This document shows positions 24,500-33,396 of a stretch of 64,000 nucleotides of DNA, piece by piece. Position 1 is the stretch's first letter. Every line of letters begins with the position of its first letter. This DNA comes from Brevibacillus reuszeri (GTDB taxonomy: Bacteria; Bacillota; Bacilli; Brevibacillales; Brevibacillaceae): NCBI RefSeq assembly GCF_001187725.1, contig NZ_LGIQ01000005.1:761021-825020 (forward strand). The letters are read 5' to 3'. The position numbers and the translations under genes are program-made. The notes beneath the pieces are model-generated. The model searched no databases, was not told the origin of the DNA, and was given only the letters and a program-made list of their open reading frames with translations.

Positions 24500-27400
24500 A
24501 TGAAAAAACAGGTATTCAGCATAGGGTTGGCGTTGGTTTTGCTTCCCATAACGACTGTGAATACAAGCAGAGTCCATGCGCTTGCAGGCATAGACACGAC
24601 TAGCTTTCAAACCCAAATCATGCAGGATTTACGGAATGCAGAGTTTCCTGCCAGTGCTCAGGGTCAGATGGCGAAGGAAGGGGGAGATGCCCATTTTTCC
24701 GTTGCTGATGAATGGCTGCGAGCGGAGCATTCACTTTTAAGTGAGCAGGTATCGAGCGCACAGACCTCCTCCCTTGATATGATTGAGGCTACGAAGGCTT
24801 GGGAGGATGCAGGGGTTAAAGGAGAGGGCATGGTTGTTTCTGTCGTCGATACTGGTGTCAATCCGAAGCATCCGGATATGCCTGCCCCACGTGACAAGCG
24901 ATTGGCGCAGCAAAAGTCAGGCTCTACAAAAAAGGTCATCCCCGGATACAACTGGGCAGACCGCAATCAAACAACTGAGGACGTCGGGGAATCCCAGCAT
25001 GGTGTTCACGTATCAGGCATTATTGCTGCAAATGGAAAAATGAAGGGTGTTGCTCCAGAAGCCCAAATCATTAGCGAAAAGGTGTTTTCCAACTATCAAG
25101 GGGAAGTGCCCGGATTAAGTGAATCCATCTTGTTTGCTATTAACGATTCGATCACGAAAAAAGCGGATGTCATCAATCTGAGTCTTGGCTCCTCGGCAGG
25201 GTATGTCGATGAGGTCAACACGGAGCAAATGGCTGTCAAGCGTGCGGTAGACAACGGCGTGATTGTTGTTGCCGCGGCAGGCAATGACGCGTATTTTGGC
25301 AGTGACAAGGTGCGCGCGCAAAATCCGGATATAGCCATGATCGGTTCCCCCGGCCTTGCTCCGGATGCATTTGCAGTGGCCTCTGTCAACGCGACTTCAT
25401 TGGCTGGCCACAGCTTTAGTATCCAAGGAGTGCCAGGCCTGGAACGGGTAGTTTACCTGCATGGTCATGTGGCGGCAGGAACAGCAATCAATCCAGTTAC
25501 GACCTTATTGAAATCCTACCCGCTCGTCTATATGGGAAAAGGCAAAAAGGAAGACTACAACGTTTCTGTAAAAGACAAGGTTGTTCTTCTGGAACGGGGA
25601 GACATTTCATTTGACGAGAAGCTCCGTATGGCGAAAGAAGCTGGAGCGGTTGGTGCGGTTATTTACAATAATGAGACAGGCCCGCTTTTGATCAGTGCAG
25701 AGCATCTGAAGCAATTCCCTGCTGTATCCGTCTTGAAACAGATGGGTGAAAAAATGGCACAGGCGATTAAAAAGGGGAAGAAAGTAACGATCACCTTTGA
25801 TGGCGAATATGCACAAAACCCGATGCCATATCCTGATGGCGGGACGATCTCTGCCTTTTCTTCCTGGGGTCCGACTCCAGATCTGCAGTTCAAGCCTGAA
25901 ATCTCAGCGCCAGGCGGTGGCATTTTATCTACGGTAAAAGACTCTGATTATGCAGTGAAGAGTGGAACGTCCATGGCGACGCCTCACGTTGCAGGGGGCA
26001 TGGCGCTGCTGAAGCAGGCGTACCAAAAGCAGGGGAGGAATCTGCAAGGCAGGCAGCTCGTTGAGACCCTCAAAGCAGCAGCGATGAATACTGCACAGCC
26101 GATTATGGACCCACAGCAAAGTGTAGCTGCCTTTGAAAAAGCACGGACACCGAAAATGCCATACAGTCCGCGTGTCCAGGGTGCAGGATTAATGCAAATC
26201 AACAAAGCGATCGCAACTCCCGCAATGATTGTTGATGCAAAAGGGAAGGCTGGCGTTTCCTTGGGAGAAATCGGACCAGCGACGACCTTCTCCTTGTTTG
26301 TAGACAACAAATTTGGCAAAAAGCCGGTTACGTATCAGCTGCAAGACGAATTCGGCGTATTGACTGATGCACGCAAGGATGGTTTGAATCTCTTGACGGA
26401 GGGCCCACTCGAAGGGGCGAAGCTGCAATTCTCAAATCCCCAGGTTACAGTAGCTCCGGGCAAGCGCAGCGAAGTGAAGGTGACTCTATCCATTCCCCCG
26501 GGCACAGCGCGTAATTTATTTGCTGAGGGCTATATCGCTTTTCAACCGGATGACAAGACGTTTCCAACCTTGCGTGTTCCTTATTTCGGCTTTTACGGCA
26601 ACTGGAACGAGCCGCGCATCATGGACGAGCCGATGTGGGAGCCAGGAAGTCAGGAAAAGCGTACAGGCGTCAAAACGACCTGGTACCACGATAAGCGCAA
26701 TGACAAGTGGAAGTACAAGGATTACCTGGGCGTAACAGGGGTTGGGGAGGCAGGCGCGGCAAAAATCGATCCGGCGCAAATCGCTTTTTCGCCAAATGGC
26801 GATGGTCATTACGACACGGCTGCTCCATCCATAACGTTTTTACGCAATGCTCGTCAGGTAGTCGTGGAAGTAACCGACCAATCAGGCAAGCCGATTCGCA
26901 CGCTGGTGCGTGACGAAAAGGTCGTCAAATACGATCAGTCCAAGCTCGGAACGCCGTATTACTATACCGAACGTGAAGCGTGGAGCTGGGATGGCAAAGC
27001 GTACGTCCCCGAAAAAGGAGCCTACGAGCAGGTAGCAGATGGTCAATATCATTTTTCCATCAAGGCGAAGATCGATGGGCGCAATGCCAACTGGCAAACG
27101 TTGACCTTGCCGATCCGTGTAGATACGAAGCCACCTGCCATTTCAGCGTCTGTGTCCGGGAATCGCGTGCAATGGAGCAGCCGGGACAAGGACATTCAGG
27201 GTTATTTGCTCTATGTGAACGGTAAAAAGGTTGGAGGGCCTTATTCCCCAAAAGTAACGAGTACGATTGTGAATCAGCCTGACAAAAAGATGAGTGTGGT
27301 TGCTTACGATTACGCCGGAAATATCAGTGTGGCACATTTGAATGGCAAAAGCGATACGACCCCACCATTTGTCGAGTTTCCGGACGATCTGTTCACCTAC

Positions 27401-28261
27401 GTGAAAATTTCCAAGCAGCCGGATGTCGCCTTGCGAGGGAAAGTCACGGGGGAAGACATGCTGGACAGAGTCCGTTTGTCGATCAACAAGACGGTGGTAA
27501 AGGTCGAGGCAGATGGTTCGTTTGAGACCATTCTAAGGCTTCCGGAAGGACTCAATTATGTCGTGTACAATGCTCGTGATATGTATGGAAATACACGGCA
27601 ATTTACGCAGCGAGTCATTGTGGACACGACCCCGCCGATTTTGCAGTTCCAAAATGATGGCACAGAGGATGTCCAATTCGACCCTTCGACCAAGCAAATG
27701 CTGGTTCCGATCCGGTTTATGTACCGTGACCAGACGTATAAGGGACAAATAAGTATAAACGGTCAAATTGTGAGCAGCTTTGAAGAAGATCAGCTTGAGG
27801 TACCTGCACAAAAGTATTTGACACAGACGCTGCCGTTGAAGCATGGGGAGAACCGCATTCTGATTGAGGGCAAGGATGGGGCAGGAAATCAAAGCTCCCT
27901 GTTGCTATACGGATATGTGGATGCTAGCGCAGGTGCCATCGTCTTGAATCAGGGAGAGCAGCGGCTAAACTACAAAGCAAGGGCAGTCCCGGCTCCAACT
28001 GTGAAATTAACGCAAAGCCTGCTGGAAGCCAAAGGGGGCGAGTCGCTGCCGATCGAAGGAAAAGTAACAGGGACTGGTGCTGTCAGCCTGCACGTTCAGT
28101 ATGGAAATCAGGAGCTACAGGCGGATGTCAACGATCAAGGCGCATTTCGACTCGTCCTCGATCGCATTGAAGAAGGGAAGCAAAAGCTGACTGTTGTTGC
28201 AACCGACTCGTTAGGGAGAGAAGCCCGAGCAGAAATGAATGTGATCGGTAAAAAGCGGTAG
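24500..28261 (+). CDS. Large secreted S8 (subtilisin-like) serine protease, cell-envelope type
   Basis: The 1253-residue protein starts with a Sec signal peptide (MKKQVFSIGLALVLLPI). The catalytic triad is D117 (VVDTGVNPKHPDM), H167 (QHGVHVSG) and S491 (SGTSMATPHVAGG). A PA-type insert lies between the histidine and serine (about 330-430, GAVGAVIYNNETGP). An Fn3-like domain typical of lactocepins follows, then several beta-sandwich repeats with DTTPP linkers to the C-terminus. No LPXTG or SLH anchor is visible. The histidine motif reads HGVH where HGTH is usual; activity is still expected. It probably degrades extracellular protein. AAAGGGGGC precedes the ATG. Confidence 0.9.
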   Translation: MKKQVFSIGLALVLLPITTVNTSRVHALAGIDTTSFQTQIMQDLRNAEFPASAQGQMAKEGGDAHFSVADEWLRAEHSLLSEQVSSAQTSSLDMIEATKAWEDAGVKGEGMVVSVVDTGVNPKHPDMPAPRDKRLAQQKSGSTKKVIPGYNWADRNQTTEDVGESQHGVHVSGIIAANGKMKGVAPEAQIISEKVFSNYQGEVPGLSESILFAINDSITKKADVINLSLGSSAGYVDEVNTEQMAVKRAVDNGVIVVAAAGNDAYFGSDKVRAQNPDIAMIGSPGLAPDAFAVASVNATSLAGHSFSIQGVPGLERVVYLHGHVAAGTAINPVTTLLKSYPLVYMGKGKKEDYNVSVKDKVVLLERGDISFDEKLRMAKEAGAVGAVIYNNETGPLLISAEHLKQFPAVSVLKQMGEKMAQAIKKGKKVTITFDGEYAQNPMPYPDGGTISAFSSWGPTPDLQFKPEISAPGGGILSTVKDSDYAVKSGTSMATPHVAGGMALLKQAYQKQGRNLQGRQLVETLKAAAMNTAQPIMDPQQSVAAFEKARTPKMPYSPRVQGAGLMQINKAIATPAMIVDAKGKAGVSLGEIGPATTFSLFVDNKFGKKPVTYQLQDEFGVLTDARKDGLNLLTEGPLEGAKLQFSNPQVTVAPGKRSEVKVTLSIPPGTARNLFAEGYIAFQPDDKTFPTLRVPYFGFYGNWNEPRIMDEPMWEPGSQEKRTGVKTTWYHDKRNDKWKYKDYLGVTGVGEAGAAKIDPAQIAFSPNGDGHYDTAAPSITFLRNARQVVVEVTDQSGKPIRTLVRDEKVVKYDQSKLGTPYYYTEREAWSWDGKAYVPEKGAYEQVADGQYHFSIKAKIDGRNANWQTLTLPIRVDTKPPAISASVSGNRVQWSSRDKDIQGYLLYVNGKKVGGPYSPKVTSTIVNQPDKKMSVVAYDYAGNISVAHLNGKSDTTPPFVEFPDDLFTYVKISKQPDVALRGKVTGEDMLDRVRLSINKTVVKVEADGSFETILRLPEGLNYVVYNARDMYGNTRQFTQRVIVDTTPPILQFQNDGTEDVQFDPSTKQMLVPIRFMYRDQTYKGQISINGQIVSSFEEDQLEVPAQKYLTQTLPLKHGENRILIEGKDGAGNQSSLLLYGYVDASAGAIVLNQGEQRLNYKARAVPAPTVKLTQSLLEAKGGESLPIEGKVTGTGAVSLHVQYGNQELQADVNDQGAFRLVLDRIEEGKQKLTVVATDSLGREARAEMNVIGKKR

Positions 28262-28272
28262 AACAAAGGAAA

Positions 28273-28320
28273 GATACCCGGCGTAGCGGATGATTTGGCT
28301 GCTGTCGGGTATTTGTGTCT
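28273..28320 (+). terminator. Terminator after the S8 protease
   Basis: GATACCCG at 28273-28280 pairs with CGGGTAT at 28306-28312 with an inner AGC/GCT pairing. The following TTTGTGTCTT is only a weak T-run. Confidence 0.6.
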
Positions 28321-28336
28321 TGGGAGGGAAAATTTG

Positions 28337-28765
28337 ATGTTTTATCATGGGATCAAGTGGGAATATGTAATGAGGGAGTATCCGTTGCTTTCCCCGCGAC
28401 GCATCGTTAGCAAGCATCGGAAGGATCAAGCCCTCGATCGTAAGCATTTGCTTCAACAATTTGGCTTGGAGCCGGTTCATTTACTCGAAGCTGATGAGAA
28501 CTACCCGCCTGAGAGATGTATCCTCGAATGCTTTGAGTTTGGAGATACCGTCTTTGCGTTTGAACGTTTGGAGCTTCCGATCTGGCAGTTAAGTAACCAT
28601 GAAGTAGGAGTCGAAGTGCTTGATTTGCGGTCCTGTACGACTATTTTTTCTATACGATATGAGACTAAAGTAGAATCGTTTTTTCCGGGAATTCCGTATA
28701 TAAGAGACTTTTTTCCTACATTTTCTGGTAATGACTCTTGCAACTGCCAAAAATCGACATTATGA
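28337..28765 (+). CDS. Hypothetical protein, 142 aa
   Basis: The product begins MFYHGIKWEYVMREYP and has no signal peptide, membrane segment or recognisable motif. It has several aromatic residues and a C-terminal tail with CNCQ. I do not recognise the family. The ATG at 28337 follows GGAGGG; upstream in-frame codons overlap the protease terminator. It ends 44 bp before the CheX-like gene and may share its transcript. Confidence 0.6.
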   Translation: MFYHGIKWEYVMREYPLLSPRRIVSKHRKDQALDRKHLLQQFGLEPVHLLEADENYPPERCILECFEFGDTVFAFERLELPIWQLSNHEVGVEVLDLRSCTTIFSIRYETKVESFFPGIPYIRDFFPTFSGNDSCNCQKSTL

Positions 28766-28809
28766 TATGAATACGACAGATAATTGCCCGGGAAAGGAAG
28801 AGAGTGAAG

Positions 28810-29268
28810 ATGCTAGTCCAATACTTAGATCCGTTTTTAGAATCTGCCTCATCGGTGATTTCGCAGGTGTGCAATGTCGATATCACTCGTGGAGAGTTGG
28901 CCGAAAAGGAATGGATACATCGAGAGGGCCATACCTGGATTCGTATTGGGATGACCGGTCAATTGCAAGGAGATGTATTTTTTGGTCTCCAGGAGGAATT
29001 GGCTCTGCGAATCATTTCTGCTATGATGGGCGGTTTTCCTGTCAACAAAATGGATGAAATTGGAAAAAGTGCAATTTCAGAGCTGGGAAACATGATTTCG
29101 GGGAATGCGAGTACGATTTTGTCCAATCGGGGTGTGTTGGTTGATATTACGCCACCACTATTTTTGCTGAATCGGGAGTTGCAAGAGATCACAGGAATGG
29201 CACTGACTGCGCCACTGGATTTGCATGATATGGGTACGATGGAAATTCAGATCGTGATCATCAGATAG
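28810..29268 (+). CDS. CheX-like chemotaxis phosphatase
   Basis: This 152-residue protein resembles CheX of the CheC/CheX/FliY family, which dephosphorylates CheY-P. The active-site pattern ExxN is present in SAISELGNMISGNAS near 93-107, and GDVFFGLQEE near 56 fits the family fold. There are no other chemotaxis genes nearby, so its partner response regulator is unknown. The ATG at 28810 is favoured over a GTG at 28804 by spacing from GGAAAGGAAG. A terminator overlaps its stop codon. Confidence 0.8.
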   Translation: MLVQYLDPFLESASSVISQVCNVDITRGELAEKEWIHREGHTWIRIGMTGQLQGDVFFGLQEELALRIISAMMGGFPVNKMDEIGKSAISELGNMISGNASTILSNRGVLVDITPPLFLLNRELQEITGMALTAPLDLHDMGTMEIQIVIIR

Positions 29269-29290
29269 GCGGCAGAAGCCGTCTTTTTTC
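29267..29290 (+). terminator. Terminator overlapping the cheX-like stop
   Basis: AGGCGGC-AGAA-GCCGTCT forms a 7-bp stem with one G-T pair, followed by six T. It begins inside the TAG stop codon at 29266-29268. Confidence 0.85.
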
Positions 29291-29328
29291 TATGGAAGCA
29301 TAATAAGCAGACATGGGGAGGAAGAGCA

Positions 29329-30579
29329 ATGGACGCTTTGCACATGCAAATGAGCATTTTACCTTTACACATGCGTGATCAGGTACGCGATCGTTGGCTG
29401 CAACTCAGATTAGACACGATTTTGCCAGTCATCATGGCAAAGCATCAACTGGATATGTGGGTGCTTATCGCTCGAGAATACCACGAGGATCCGATTATGG
29501 AGACGCTGTTTCCGGCTGCCATTGACAGCTCAAGGAGATTGACGATCATCGTGTTTGTGTTAAACCAGGATAAAACAGTGGAGAGGCTAGTCATACATAC
29601 GAATCCTAGCTTTGAGCCGTTTTATCAACGGGTGTGGGAGCCGGCAGAAGAAGATCAGTGGAAGTGTTTGGCTAGAATTGTTGCCGACAAAAAGCCGCAG
29701 AGCATTGGAGTGAATGTATCTGATGATTACAGCTTTTGCGATGGGCTGTCACACTCGTATTATACAAAATTGCTGCATACACTGGGCGAGGAGCACGCGG
29801 CCCTCGTAAGGAGTGCAGAGCAAGTGGCACTGGATTGGCTGCAGCTGCGCAGTGACGAGGAATTGATGGCATATCCGACTATCGGGGCAATAACCAGAAA
29901 GTTGGCACAAGAGGCGCTTTCCAATCAAGTGATTCATCCAGGGATTACAACTACGACGGAAGTGGTACGCTGGATCCGGCAACGTGTAATTGATTTGGGA
30001 ATGCAAACCTCATTTTATCCGACGGTAGATGTCATTCGGAAAGGATGCGGAAAGCTCGATGATGTGGTAATCATACCAGGTGACATCATTCATCTGGACT
30101 TCGGGATTCATTACTTAGGGCTTGCAACGGATACTCAGCAGCTTGCCTATGTTTTGCACATAGATGAGCATGAGGTTCCAAAAGGCTTGCAGGATGCCAT
30201 GCAGACAGCCAATCGACTGGAAGACATCATGTGTGAGAATTTCCGTGAAAAGCAGACAGGGAATGAGCTTTTTGCCGCATGTATCCAGCAGGCTCAGGAC
30301 GAAGGAATACGAGCGATGATTTACTCGCATCCGATTGGCACGCACTGTCACGCGGCAGGACCGCTCATTGGCTTGTATGACAGGCAGGAAGCCATTCCGG
30401 TCAGAGGAGAGCTTGTGATCCAGAATCAGACATGCTACGCCATGGAGTTTAATATCCGTCAGTACATACCCGAGTGGGATGAGGAAATCCCTATTTATTT
30501 GGAGGAATCGGTTGCTTTCAAGGACGATCAGGTACTTTACCTGGCGAAAAGGCAAACAGACTTTTACATCATCCGGTAA
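29329..30579 (+). CDS. M24-family aminopeptidase (Xaa-Pro peptidase-like)
   Basis: The 416-residue protein has an N-terminal creatinase-like domain and a C-terminal pita-bread metallopeptidase domain. Likely metal ligands are the aspartates in HLDFGIHYLGLATDTQQ near 250-264, the histidine in SHPIGTHCHAAGP near 330 and glutamates in CYAMEFNIRQ near 368 and YLEESVAF near 388. All five ligand positions look filled, though motifs differ from classical PepP. Substrate is unknown. GGGGAGGAAGAG precedes the ATG at 29329. It is monocistronic between two terminators. Confidence 0.8.
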   Translation: MDALHMQMSILPLHMRDQVRDRWLQLRLDTILPVIMAKHQLDMWVLIAREYHEDPIMETLFPAAIDSSRRLTIIVFVLNQDKTVERLVIHTNPSFEPFYQRVWEPAEEDQWKCLARIVADKKPQSIGVNVSDDYSFCDGLSHSYYTKLLHTLGEEHAALVRSAEQVALDWLQLRSDEELMAYPTIGAITRKLAQEALSNQVIHPGITTTTEVVRWIRQRVIDLGMQTSFYPTVDVIRKGCGKLDDVVIIPGDIIHLDFGIHYLGLATDTQQLAYVLHIDEHEVPKGLQDAMQTANRLEDIMCENFREKQTGNELFAACIQQAQDEGIRAMIYSHPIGTHCHAAGPLIGLYDRQEAIPVRGELVIQNQTCYAMEFNIRQYIPEWDEEIPIYLEESVAFKDDQVLYLAKRQTDFYIIR

Positions 30580-30592
30580 AGGGAATGAATCG

Positions 30593-30625
30593 GACCTGTC
30601 CACTCTGAATGGGCAGGTTCTTTTT
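30593..30625 (+). terminator. Terminator after the M24 peptidase
   Basis: GACCTGTCCA pairs with TGGGCAGGTTC (30593-30602 with 30610-30620) with one mismatch, followed by five T. Confidence 0.8.
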
Positions 30626-30798
30626 AGCAAGTTTGGGCCGCCATAAATGTAACTGTCACTTCTTTGCCAAAAAGCCTCAGGAAGGGTTATCTCCCAAATC
30701 CATTATCTGAAATATAAAAAAACATAAAATATTTTTGATTGTCTGGATGATTTTTTTTAGATGGTGTATTGTTGGAAATAGTGAGGGGGTATGAAGGC

Positions 30799-31662
30799 TT
30801 GTCATATGTAAGACAACTGCTCGGAATGTTCATTTTAGTGATCGCTGTTTGTGGCGGGCCGTTCATGCTGTATACGGTCAAGGAAGAGATTGTGTTTGAA
30901 CCTGAAAATGTGGTCGTACGGTCGGTTTACCTGATTCAGCAGATCGCTACAGGCTCGCTTGGCACCTATTACTTGGGCGACAATGAGAGAAGCATCGCTG
31001 AGGATATTCTTCCTTTTGCTCTGAGTACGTTTGAGCTGCTATTTTCGAGTGTCTGTATTGCTGTTATTGCAAGTTTGATTTTTGGTCTGTTTCTACAGCG
31101 GTTCGGCATGGTGCGGCAGTTCCAAAAGCTGTTGAACCTGTTATCGACGATACCGGACTTTATTCTGATTTTTTTGTCGATTTTGGCTGCCGTCAGTTTT
31201 TACAAGCTGACCAATATCCGGATTATTACCTTGTCACCAACGAGTGATTCAGCGAATACCTGGTTTCCGATCACGCTTCTGGCCATTGGACCTACGATCT
31301 TCCTGATGAAGGTAGTGAGTCTCAAATACGTTCAGATTGGCGGGGAGGACTACATCAAGACTGCTTTGGCAAAAGGGATGGGGATTTGGCATGTTCTCAT
31401 CCATCATGTATACAAAAACATCAAGCCATTCTTACTGGCTGACCTGAAAAAGACAATTGCGATTACGGTGGCGAATCTGTTCGTCGTGGAATATTTGCTG
31501 AATGTGGTCGGCTTGACCCGCTTTATTTTCAGCAAAAACGCACCGTATCAGTTTAATTCCGCTGTCATGGGACTACTTGGTATCATCCTTTTGTCTATTC
31601 TTGTGTATTTCCTGGTTCGCGCCGTTCTGTACTTGTTTGAACGAGCGGTCGTCTATAAGTAG
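30799..31662 (+). CDS. ABC transporter permease, OppB/DppB-like
   Basis: The protein (287 residues from the chosen start) has about six membrane segments and the EAA-type coupling loop EDYIKTALAKGMGIWHVLIHH near 190-210, which contacts an ATPase. It resembles peptide/nickel permeases. Start choice: a TTG at 30799 preceded by GAGGGGG is preferred to a TTG at 30769 without a signal. It pairs with the next gene as a two-subunit channel. No ATPase or binding protein adjoins it, so its energy source is encoded elsewhere or lost. Confidence 0.75.
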   Translation: MSYVRQLLGMFILVIAVCGGPFMLYTVKEEIVFEPENVVVRSVYLIQQIATGSLGTYYLGDNERSIAEDILPFALSTFELLFSSVCIAVIASLIFGLFLQRFGMVRQFQKLLNLLSTIPDFILIFLSILAAVSFYKLTNIRIITLSPTSDSANTWFPITLLAIGPTIFLMKVVSLKYVQIGGEDYIKTALAKGMGIWHVLIHHVYKNIKPFLLADLKKTIAITVANLFVVEYLLNVVGLTRFIFSKNAPYQFNSAVMGLLGIILLSILVYFLVRAVLYLFERAVVYK

Positions 31663-31696
31663 TCGCTACATTTATCGGTATGAGTGAGGTTTTTCT

Positions 31697-32620
31697 ATGC
31701 AGAAACGATTCAATTGGTCTTTATGGACAGGCTCGATCCTTGTACTGCTCCTGGTTGTGATTGCCTTGGTCGGTCCCATTGTTGCCCCGTATGAGCTGGA
31801 CTTTCAGGAAAAGACTCGGAATGAGACCGTGAACGGCAAATCCGTCATCATTTCACCGCCACTTCCACCGTCGGATGCGCATTTATTCGGTACGGACAAG
31901 TGGGGCTATGACCTGCTCACATTGCTTTTGCACGGGGCTCCCTATACGGTGTTCGTGACACTGGCTATCGCGGCAGTCAGAGTGGTTCTCGGCTCAGTGA
32001 TCGGGCTGTATATCGGTATTCAAGACAAACCACAGCGCTGGTGGCTGGCAATTGAGAATGCTTGGGGCTATATGCCGATTTTCATACCGGTCTACTTTCT
32101 GCTAAAAGGGGTGAGTATCAATCCGCTGATGCCTACCTCGACATTAGTCACGCTATTCATTGGAGTTGTCGCGGTTTTGGGTGCACCGAGTGTCGCCTCG
32201 TCCATCCGCCAGAAGACTGAGCAAATCAAAGATACCCAGTATGTTCTGGCTGCTACTTCACTTGGAGCGGGGCGGGAGCAAATTATTTTCCGTCATATCT
32301 TGCCCCATTTAAAAGAGCAGCTGATTATCATTCTGGTGACGGAAATGGTTGCGATCATGACCTTGATGGGGCTATTGGGGATGTTCGATTTATTTGTGGG
32401 TGGGACCAAAATGACGACGGATCCCGTCATTTACCACTCCATTACACATGAGTGGGCAGGGCTTTTGGGATCATACAGAGGCTTTGTATACAGCAATTTT
32501 ACCTGGATTTTCCTCACCCCATTGATTGCGTTCGTTGTAGCGGTCGGTTCATTTTCGTTGCTCGCTAAAGGGCTGCGGGAGAAATTTGAGCAGACCTACC
32601 ATCGGACTCCGTTTATTTAA
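31697..32620 (+). CDS. ABC transporter permease, OppC/DppC-like
   Basis: The 307-residue permease has a first membrane helix at about 13-35, a large extracellular loop with the OppC-type PSDAHLFGTDKWGYDLL near 59-73, and the coupling loop DTQYVLAATSLGAGREQIIFRH near 178-199. It forms a heterodimer with the preceding permease. GAGTGAGG precedes the ATG. A terminator follows, so the operon contains only the two channel subunits. The substrate cannot be deduced. Confidence 0.82.
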   Translation: MQKRFNWSLWTGSILVLLLVVIALVGPIVAPYELDFQEKTRNETVNGKSVIISPPLPPSDAHLFGTDKWGYDLLTLLLHGAPYTVFVTLAIAAVRVVLGSVIGLYIGIQDKPQRWWLAIENAWGYMPIFIPVYFLLKGVSINPLMPTSTLVTLFIGVVAVLGAPSVASSIRQKTEQIKDTQYVLAATSLGAGREQIIFRHILPHLKEQLIIILVTEMVAIMTLMGLLGMFDLFVGGTKMTTDPVIYHSITHEWAGLLGSYRGFVYSNFTWIFLTPLIAFVVAVGSFSLLAKGLREKFEQTYHRTPFI

Positions 32621-32640
32621 CCTTGAAAATGGTGATTGTG

Positions 32641-32678
32641 GCTCCCTTTATCGAATGAGATGAGGGGAGCTTTTGTTT
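32641..32678 (+). terminator. Terminator after the permease pair
   Basis: GCTCCC at 32641-32646 pairs with GGGAGC at 32665-32670, with an adjacent CTTTATC/GATGAG partial extension, followed by TTTTGTTTT. Confidence 0.8.
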
Positions 32679-33008
32679 TGAAGGCAGAGCCAGATTGATT
32701 CAAGCGGAAGCGAGCCAGAAATAAAGATGGTAAACCAAAATAAAATGAGGGCGAAAATACGGGAGCAGTACGTATGCCATTTGAATAGACTGGAGTGTCG
32801 GGGGCGGTGTTGGCTATGGGTTCCGACATCAGCTTCCTACAGAGTCATTCGCGCATTGACCGGGAGCCAAAGGCATTAGACGAAGAACGTCGTCCCAAAG
32901 TAACGTGTTCACGGTATTATTGATGATCTTTGTTTTCAGCGTTCGGAACCCATTGCCCTTTTTCTGAATAGGATGTATGGCAAAAGCCTAAAATCCTTGA
33001 AATTCCGG
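32679..33008. other. Gene-poor region before gerE
   Basis: No start-signal-supported gene is visible. The segment contains a 15-bp inverted repeat pair (32812-32826 and 32943-32957) and nothing else I can identify. Short open frames on the minus strand lack ribosome binding sites. Confidence 0.5.
32812..32957. repeat. 146-bp element bounded by 15-bp inverted repeats
   Basis: GGCTATGGGTTCCGA at 32812-32826 and TCGGAACCCATTGCC at 32943-32957 are inverted copies with one mismatch. The right arm is followed by CTTTTT. It could be a MITE-like remnant or one large RNA stem. No target duplication was found. Confidence 0.4.
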
Positions 33009-33037
33009 CACCATCACCCACCCCCCATCATAGGATA
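33009..33037 (+). promoter_or_regulatory. Candidate sigma-K promoter of gerE
   Basis: CATAGGATA at 33029-33037 fits the sigma-K -10 consensus CATAnnnTA exactly. CACC at 33009-33012 provides the AC of the -35, 16 bp away. The start of gerE is about 60 bp downstream, as expected for a late mother-cell gene. Confidence 0.6.
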
Positions 33038-33097
33038 AGGTGACTCTGTAATCCCTCAACCTTGTTCCTGTAGAGCCCACAAGGAGGGGTGGCACGA

Positions 33098-33292
33098 TTG
33101 AAGGGTAGCGACCAAACCAAGCCGTTGTTAACGAATCGCGAAAGAGAAGTGTTTGAACTCTTGGTCCAAGATAAGACAACCAAAGAGATTGCCGGACAAC
33201 TCTTCATCAGCGAAAAGACTGTGCGGAATCACATTAGTAATGAAATGCGTACCTTTTGCAAACAAAAAAGAGCTTTACTAATCAATATGTAA
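33098..33292 (+). pseudogene. gerE: gerE, 5' part, interrupted by prophage insertion
   Basis: Residues 1-48 (from a TTG at 33098, with AAGGAGGGG at 33081-33089) are almost identical to GerE, the last transcription factor of the sporulation mother cell: KPLLTNREREVFELLVQDK then TTKEIAGQLFISEKTVRNHI. After HISN the sequence changes to EMRTFCKQKRALLINM and stops, in place of the usual MQKL..VKGRSQAVVELL helix. The DNA-recognition helix is kept but the C-terminal dimerisation helix is lost, so the 64-residue product should not work. The promoter looks like sigma-K. The rest of the gene should lie at the far end of the prophage. Confidence 0.85.
33225..33255. other. Left prophage–host junction (attL) inside gerE
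   Basis: Similarity to GerE ends at codon 48-50 (33239-33247), and phage genes begin directly after. The recombination core must lie near here, but its exact limits need the right junction, which is outside the window. Confidence 0.6.
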
Positions 33293-33396
33293 AGGGTATT
33301 TTTAATTAGTGCAAAGTGTGAAAACTACCACATTCTTACAGCGGAGATTAGTATGCACTTTGGCTAGAATGGATAGTAATAAGGAGTGACAAGCCT

